Shown here: positions 58,801 through 64,000 of the stretch, piece by piece
How positions within the stretch are numbered: position 1 is the first letter of the stretch
How the letters are laid out: each line of letters opens with the position of its first letter
From: Neoscytalidium dimidiatum
Taxonomy: Eukaryota > Ascomycota > Dothideomycetes > Botryosphaeriales > Botryosphaeriaceae
Assembly: GCA_037367355.1 (NCBI GenBank)
Contig: CM074703.1
Location: 2,790,001-2,854,000, forward strand
Direction: 5' to 3'
Length of the DNA: 64,000 nucleotides
Position numbers and translations under genes: made by a program
The notes under the pieces: model-generated
Told to the model about the DNA's origin: nothing
Seen by the model: only the letters and a program-made list of their open reading frames with translations
The model's database searches: none

Positions 58801-58895
58801 TGCGCGATTGAGACGCTACTTCGCTGAATGTGGCTTGAGATGTTCGATGTCACTGATTCCGCTCGTTGGCGTTTTCGGGGCACCACGGAAGCCAT
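55812..58895 (-). CDS. MSH5: Meiotic MutS homologue Msh5
   Basis: Model: complement(join(55812..57888, 57938..58307, 58371..58481, 58532..58895)), 973 residues; introns of 49, 63 and 50 nt. The N-terminus is short and Ser-rich (MASVVPRKRQR), without the mismatch-reading domain I of Msh2/3/6. Connector and core domains follow (SVYGLFHHLARTPQGRHVL, RRLDAITTFL). The ATPase has Walker A LTGPNYSGKS (near residue 710), Walker B LLVIDEFGKGTDSNDG and the switch THFHEIFEEG. The Lys in FGKGTD (Msh4 and most MutS proteins have Gly-Arg) and the FHE switch point to Msh5 rather than Msh4. Msh4-Msh5 clamps stabilise recombination intermediates for interfering crossovers in meiosis. All catalytic motifs are intact, so a functional sexual cycle is plausible. 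Confidence 0.93.
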
Positions 58896-59230
58896 TTCGC
58901 AGCGGGAAATGTGAGGGATGAGGTATCAAATGTGATGATGGAGGTTTGACGTTCTGTGAGATTCATCTCTAGTCCGTGAGAACAGCCGTTGGACCCTGAT
59001 TGTAGTACTCAGGCACCAGCGCCGTACAGGCAGGAGCGCCATACAGGCAGGAGCGCCATACAGATAGGATCAATAAAATGAATGCTCACAAGATAAACCA
59101 CGCGCCTTCGTGACCGTATACACCAGACTTAATAATTAGCCTCCCATCCCGATTGCGTCCATATTACATCCCAATTAGACAATGCTTTCGTCATACACTT
59201 CGTGGACACCAATAGCTCGCGTCTCTAAAG
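58896..59230. other. Intergenic, TSC10 3' flank and MSH5 promoter
   Basis: 335 bases. A direct repeat CAGGCAGGAGCGCCATACAG appears twice near 59018-59062. Otherwise featureless. Confidence 0.5.
59018..59062. repeat. Short direct repeat in the MSH5 promoter
   Basis: The unit GCAGGAGCGCCATACAG occurs twice in tandem, with a looser first copy (CAGCGCCGTACAG) just before it at about 59010. Confidence 0.7.
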
Positions 59231-60425
59231 TTACTGGGTATCGACAGCCTTATCGTGGCTAGGAGCACCGTGTTGCTTTCCGTACTTCCACACTTTCCCC
59301 TCAAGATCTGGCTGGATGAACAGCCACGCAATGCTTGTTACCCAGCTGAATACCGTGTCCACGAACCAATTATTCCTAGGGCTTCCGCTCAGAGCGCTCG
59401 CCCTCATTGCCTTTGCCAAGAAATTCGTGGCAATCAGATAGTATCCCTTCTCAAGCTCTTTTACAGATGCTGCCGCAACCTCATCCTCGTTTTGCGCTGG
59501 ATCACCTTCTTCCAGGATTTTGGTAATTGGATGCTTCACCTTTTGCTCATCCACGTGGCCAGGACTGGTGATTGTGCCAGGGCAGACAAGATGGATCTTG
59601 ATTTCAGGATTCGGAGAACCAGAGCTGTGGTGCCGGCCTCCATTGTACAGCTGTACTTCCTGGCGCAGAGCATCGGCGAGATTACGTAGAGCAGCCTTAG
59701 CAGGACTGTATGGGGCGTACCCAGCCACACCAACGAAGGCAGCACTGGAGGATGTTATGATAAAATGACGAGGGAGCGGAGAGCGCGTCGTAGAAGATCC
59801 TGAAGGAGCTGCCTTCGTCCAGGCTCTCAAGGTCGACTGAGCCAGGAAAACGTCGCTGAAGTAGTTGATGTCCATTTGTTGCCGCAACTCATGCACAGGT
59901 GCATCCAAGATCAGCCTGGGTATCGATACGCCTGCAACCGCCCAGACCACGTCTGGAGGCTGGTTGTTGTTCCATGCCGTCACTTCTGCAATTATGCGAT
60001 CGTTCTCTTCAGGCTTTGTCACATCTGCGCTGATGTGGTGAAATCGTTGGGAAGATTTTATTTTCGCACCCTGCTCCTGTCAGCAAGTGCCACAGTTGAG
60101 CCAATGATTTGGGAATGTGCGGTAATACCGAAATGTACTCCATGGCCGATTCCAGCTTCTTCCGATCGCGAGCGACAATGACCACGTTGGCACCTTTCTG
60201 AGCGAGCAGCTTTGCGACGCCTCTGCCCATACCCTGGGAACCGCCGGTGACTATGACAGTCTACCAACAAGTCAGTTTGCACAGCGTTTCGAACGGAAAG
60301 ACGCGGATTACCCTGCCGTCCACCTGGAAATAGTTCTTCCTGCTGAACAGTCCCATGATGTCTGCAGCAAGGACGATGAAAAAGACTACTAGGAGTGCAG
60401 ATGCGGCCTGCAAACCGAGGGCCAT
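59231..60425 (-). CDS. TSC10: 3-ketodihydrosphingosine reductase
   Basis: Model: complement(join(59231..60076, 60129..60260, 60312..60425)), 363 residues; introns of 52 and 51 nt. The start [10 protein letters not shown] opens a transmembrane helix (to about residue 25). A short-chain dehydrogenase follows: TGGSQGMG cofactor site at 43-50, [11 protein letters not shown], the Ser of TSSSAAF near 191-193, and Tyr205/Lys209 in YSPAK. A C-terminal hydrophobic segment ([14 protein letters not shown]) should bind membrane. The enzyme reduces 3-ketodihydrosphingosine with NADPH in the ER, step two of sphingolipid synthesis. The [10 protein letters not shown] and [15 protein letters not shown] blocks are typical of fungal Tsc10. 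It lies head to head with SAS10, with only 222 bases between start codons. Confidence 0.93.
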
Positions 60426-60647
60426 GTCTAGGATTGGGGGCGAAGTTGCATCGCCTGAGAAAAGGAAATGTCGGATAGCTTGACGCGTGCTGGCGTTGGA
60501 TAAGCTCCGACCTACACGAAGTTGGCGCTAGCTCACCGCCCATGGGCATGGCGGCAGAAAAAGTGCGAGCAAATCCAATCTCTCGGCGTCGCGGAGGCGA
60601 ACTTGCGCTCAGCACATCCACCTCCAGCCCGCACTCCCACCAACGCT

Positions 60648-62703
60648 ATGGCGAAAAAAAGAAAGGCTTCTGGCCAGTCCAAGTCGAGCAAGGCTGAGGT
60701 GCAAAGCTCGAAGCTCGCCATCAATACCTACGAGGATGTCGCCGATTCCGAGGACGAATTCCACATCAACCGCGATAAGATACTATTAGACGAGGGCCCT
60801 GAGGCTAAGAGACGGCGGAAATGGAAGGAGGAAGGTATGCGCTCACGCCAATGGACAATTCGCTTGATTTGCAATATCTGACAGTCCACCAGACCAGCTA
60901 CTCGAGCCTTCCGACGAAGAAGTTCTCGCCTACTCCGGCCAGTCCGACGATGATGAAGACGAAGACGAAGACGACGAAGAAGATGGCTATGATGAGCCGG
61001 CCGGTAGACGAGGCATGGCGTCCGATGACTCTGGATCAGAAGGTCCTGCAGGCGAGGAGGACGAAGAGGACGAAGAAGCTTGGGGTTCTTCGAAGAAAGA
61101 TTATTACGACGCCGATGCCATAGAAACCGAACAGGATGCGCTGGATGAAGAGAAGGAGGCGTTGCGCCTACAAAAAAAGCATTTGGAGCGCATGACTGAG
61201 GCAGACTTTGGGTTTGATGAATCGGAATGGCTAGATGCGGACAAAGAGGAGGATGTTCAAGAGGCAGATGGCGAAGTGGTTACGGAGGTCCTGCCACAAG
61301 TACAGATCACGGATGACATGAGCCCTGCCGACCGCCTCAAGATCCTCAAGTCGAGATATCCCGAGTTTGAGCCACTTTCGAAGGAGTTTCTGGATCTACA
61401 GCCTTTACACAACGAGCTTGCACTTGCAGCCGCAGCCGCGCAGAAAATGCAGCAACAGCGGGCCGCGAGAATCACAGGTCAGAGCAAGAACTTCAAGACA
61501 CCTACTGCAGTCATTAAGTACAGGGCTCTGGCAGCGTATCTTGCTGCGTTGACCATGTACTTCGCCCTTCTTACGTCGACTTCGTCTGCAACGAGCGATG
61601 GCCAGGTCGTGGCTCTGTCACCTGCAGAGCTGCGCGACCACCCAGTCATGGAGGGGCTGGTTCAATGCCGTACACTATGGAGCAAGGTGAAAGGCCTGTC
61701 GATCGCCAACAAGATTGCAGACAGCGACACTAGCAATGAGCTGGAAGCCATTGAGGAGGAGCCTAACGCGGATGTCTCACCCATGGACATTGAACCCCGC
61801 ACTTCCGAAGGAATCATGGCGCCACCGAAGCTCAAAAAGAAGACTAAAGCACAACGTGCCGCAGAAACCGCCCAAGCCGCAGCCGAAGCTAAGCGAGCTG
61901 AGCGACTACGTAGGACAGAAGAGGAGCTCGCGGCTCTTTCTACTCTTACGGATAAGGATGCTTTGCGTAAAGCTGCGAAGGCCAAGAAGCCCAAGAAGCC
62001 TTCTGCCGTTACTTTTGCAAACGACGAGGACTCCGACTTCGGTGATGAGACGGAACTTACGAAATATGAACTGGATGAGAAACTCAGGAAGAAGAAAAGC
62101 TTACGCTTCTACACTTCTCAGATCGCCCAGAAGCAAAACAAGCGCGGTGCGGCGGGCAAGGATGCGGGTGGGGACGCTGACATTCCGTACCGCGAACGAC
62201 TCAAGGATCGTCAGGCCAGGCTCAACGCTGAGGCGGAGAAGCGTGGTAAAAAGGCATTGGCGCCTGAGCAAGAACTTGGAGGCGACAGTGACGAGGAGGA
62301 CAGACAACAAGCGCGACGAATCAGGGATGAGGCGGCCAGCGAGGATGACGAGTACTACGACATGGTTGCCGCTCACTCGAAACAGAAGAAGACCGACAAG
62401 GCAGCAGCGGCAGCAGCTTATGCACAAGCTGCACGAGAAGGGGCACAGGTCGTGGAGACGGAGGAGATTGGCCCAGATGGCAAACGCAAGATCAGTTACG
62501 CAATCGCGAAGAACAAGGGTCTGACGCCGCACCGCAAGAAGGATGTGCGCAACCCTCGTGTCAAGAAGAAGAAGAAGTATGAGGAAAAGAAGAAGAAGCT
62601 AAGCAGCATCAGGCAAGTCTACAAGGGCGGCGAAGGCCGCGGTGGGTATAAGGGAGAAATGACTGGTATCAAGAAGGGTCTAGTCAAGAGCATAAAGTTG
62701 TAG
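60648..62703 (+). CDS. SAS10: Small-subunit processome protein Sas10/Utp3
   Basis: Model: join(60648..60834, 60893..62703), 665 residues. The 58-nt intron uses the CCACCAG acceptor, which gives KWKEEDQLLEPSDEEV; the earlier ACAG acceptor would lose the frame. After a basic start there is a long Asp/Glu-rich stretch. The Sas10/Utp3/C1D domain lies near residues 200-350 (DRLKILKSRYPEFEPLSKEFLDL). The C-terminal Sas10 domain runs from RKISYAIAKNKGLTPHRKKD through a Lys-rich run to GEMTGIKKGLVKSIKL at the stop. The protein is part of the U3 processome in the nucleolus, needed for 18S rRNA maturation. Together with ERB1 at the other end of the window it is one of two ribosome-biogenesis genes here. 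Confidence 0.94.
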
Positions 62704-64000
62704 ATGCCGGCCGCTATAGCTTTTACTTATTCTGTAATTGCGTGGCCAAGTGCCGGCTTGGCGCCAGGGAGTTTACTGCGTTTGTTCAAAATATCCAGGC
62801 AGTGGTCAGACTGTGAACTCATGCGTGTGTGCATGTACCCTCGTGTGACCATAACTTTCTTCTACGTTTTTCCATGAGATCGGCCCCAAAAGTATTCAAT
62901 CGGTGTGCACGGGCAGTCGAAGCAGCCGTCCAGATGTGAACTGGGAACATTAACGTCCAGACGGCCTGCTCCAAGTCCCTATACACGCTGTTGCAACGAT
63001 CTTGATGCTGACTTTGTTTGCTCCATACTCTCCAATAACGAACCGCGTCAGACACCGATTGGAGCTCGCAGCCCACTCATACCAGCTCCCTCGGTCCCGC
63101 GGCGGCGGGAGCTTGACCGACTCGAAAACTTGGACGCATGCGTTGTTGATCAACCTGCCTCCACCAGAACGATCACAGGCCATCGGGTGTTCCTGCATTG
63201 TTCGTCACTGGTTGCTGTGCAAATCTGCACCGCTTTTCCCTTTGTTCGCCGCGCGTATTTTAGACCCGTAAGTGGCCGCTAAGAGGCATGCATCACCGCA
63301 ACGTCACAATCCCCGCCGCAAATCCCCCAAGTACCAGCATCCATGCTCCGACTGGTCCCATCATGCTTTGCGGCTTGCAGCGCGCGAGCTGTGACCGTCT
63401 TCGCCAAAACGCAACAAAGTTGTGTCTCCTGACTTTTGCACAGCCCGGCTTCCCCGATCAACACCGTCTTCTTCTTGTCCGCTTACTTTCCGGCAAGTAC
63501 CAGCGAATCAATCAAGATCCTGCAACCTTCACCCTTTAATTCCAGAGGAGCGGAATTTCTGTTCCTCCCTATCCTCCTTGCACGACCGGTCACCGCCACG
63601 ACATCCTCGACTCAGTCGAAGCGTGCAGAGCTCAGACCGTGGGCGCCAGCGGGCCAATCACGCAGCCACACGATAAGGGACGCAGCAGCAAGTGCAAGAA
63701 GCACGGCAAGCATAAGCTGTGCAGCCGCGGGCAAGCAGGCGACCAACAGCCGGGAGCATCGAGCCAATTCCTGTGGCAAAGCAACGGCGGGCAGAGTGCG
63801 AGTGCAAGTCCAGAACTAAGAAGAAAAAGCTAGCAGTCCGACGTTGCTCTGACCGCACAGCAGCCGTGACGCACAAACGTACCTTGGCCTCACTACGTGC
63901 ATTTATCCCTCCCTGCCCTCTCTCGATCGAATCGAACCACAAAACCCACCAGAGTCACAGACAGGGCGTTGGCCGCCCCATCTCCACAGATCGAATACAA
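62704..64000. other. Intergenic to right edge, no gene seen
   Basis: 1.3 kb after SAS10. ORFs of up to 127 codons overlap on both strands and carry no family features. The region may include the promoter of a gene beyond the edge; bases 63890-64000 are C-rich like a 5' UTR. Confidence 0.4.

Overview
The window is nuclear DNA of a filamentous ascomycete (Pezizomycotina). A Dothideomycetes-like origin is possible, but I cannot prove it from sequence alone. The evidence is consistent: genes carry short spliceosomal introns (mostly 48-75 nt, GTAAGT/GTGAGT donors, CTAAC/CTGAC branch sites), intergenic DNA is compact, and several families are fungus-specific (Zn2Cys6 factors, NB-ARC-TPR receptors, HeLo death domains, a Sas10/Utp3 and a Nud1/Cdc11 homologue). 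I support 22 protein genes and one pseudogene. Exon coordinates are my own splice models; each summed CDS keeps an open frame.

Layout. 1-511: 5' end of a bHLH factor, cut by the left edge. 1.0-7.4 kb: ERB1 and PRP5, head to head. 8.3-11.5 kb: a small N-myristoylated protein gene and a C2H2 factor, head to head. 11.8-12.3 kb: a small secreted cysteine-rich protein. 13.1-14.3 kb: casein kinase 2 beta. 15.6-20.3 kb: an accessory patch with a broken NLR-type gene (hydrolase-TPR, NB-ARC lost) and an ankyrin gene. 22.0-31.4 kb: a large basic protein of unknown function and the SIN scaffold Nud1/Cdc11, head to head. 31.9-34.1 kb: a C2H2 + Zn2Cys6 factor with an odd 15-nt interruption. 36.9-39.2 kb: a nine-exon glycine-rich GPI-anchored wall protein. 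40.5-43.1 kb: a BTB protein with a C-terminal WW-like domain.

43.5-47.6 kb is the most interesting locus. An intact NB-ARC-TPR receptor and a HET-S-type HeLo protein lie head to head. The receptor's N-terminus and the HeLo protein's C-terminus carry the same short motif (NxGFQLGxNSGT[IV]). This is the layout expected of a receptor-executioner pair that signals by amyloid templating in fungal programmed cell death. The shared motif resembles the RHIM-related 'PP' class, not the HET-s repeat.

47.9-62.7 kb: housekeeping genes resume, with an HpcH/HpaI aldolase, a glutaredoxin-like protein head to head with a CHORD-CS co-chaperone, an MFS exporter, meiotic MSH5, the sphingolipid enzyme TSC10, and SAS10/UTP3. 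Ribosome biogenesis (ERB1, SAS10/UTP3), splicing (PRP5), septation (NUD1) and kinase (CKB1) genes are conserved core genes; the NLR, HeLo, ankyrin and secreted-protein loci look like the variable fraction. The last 1.3 kb and several intergenic stretches hold nothing I can support.
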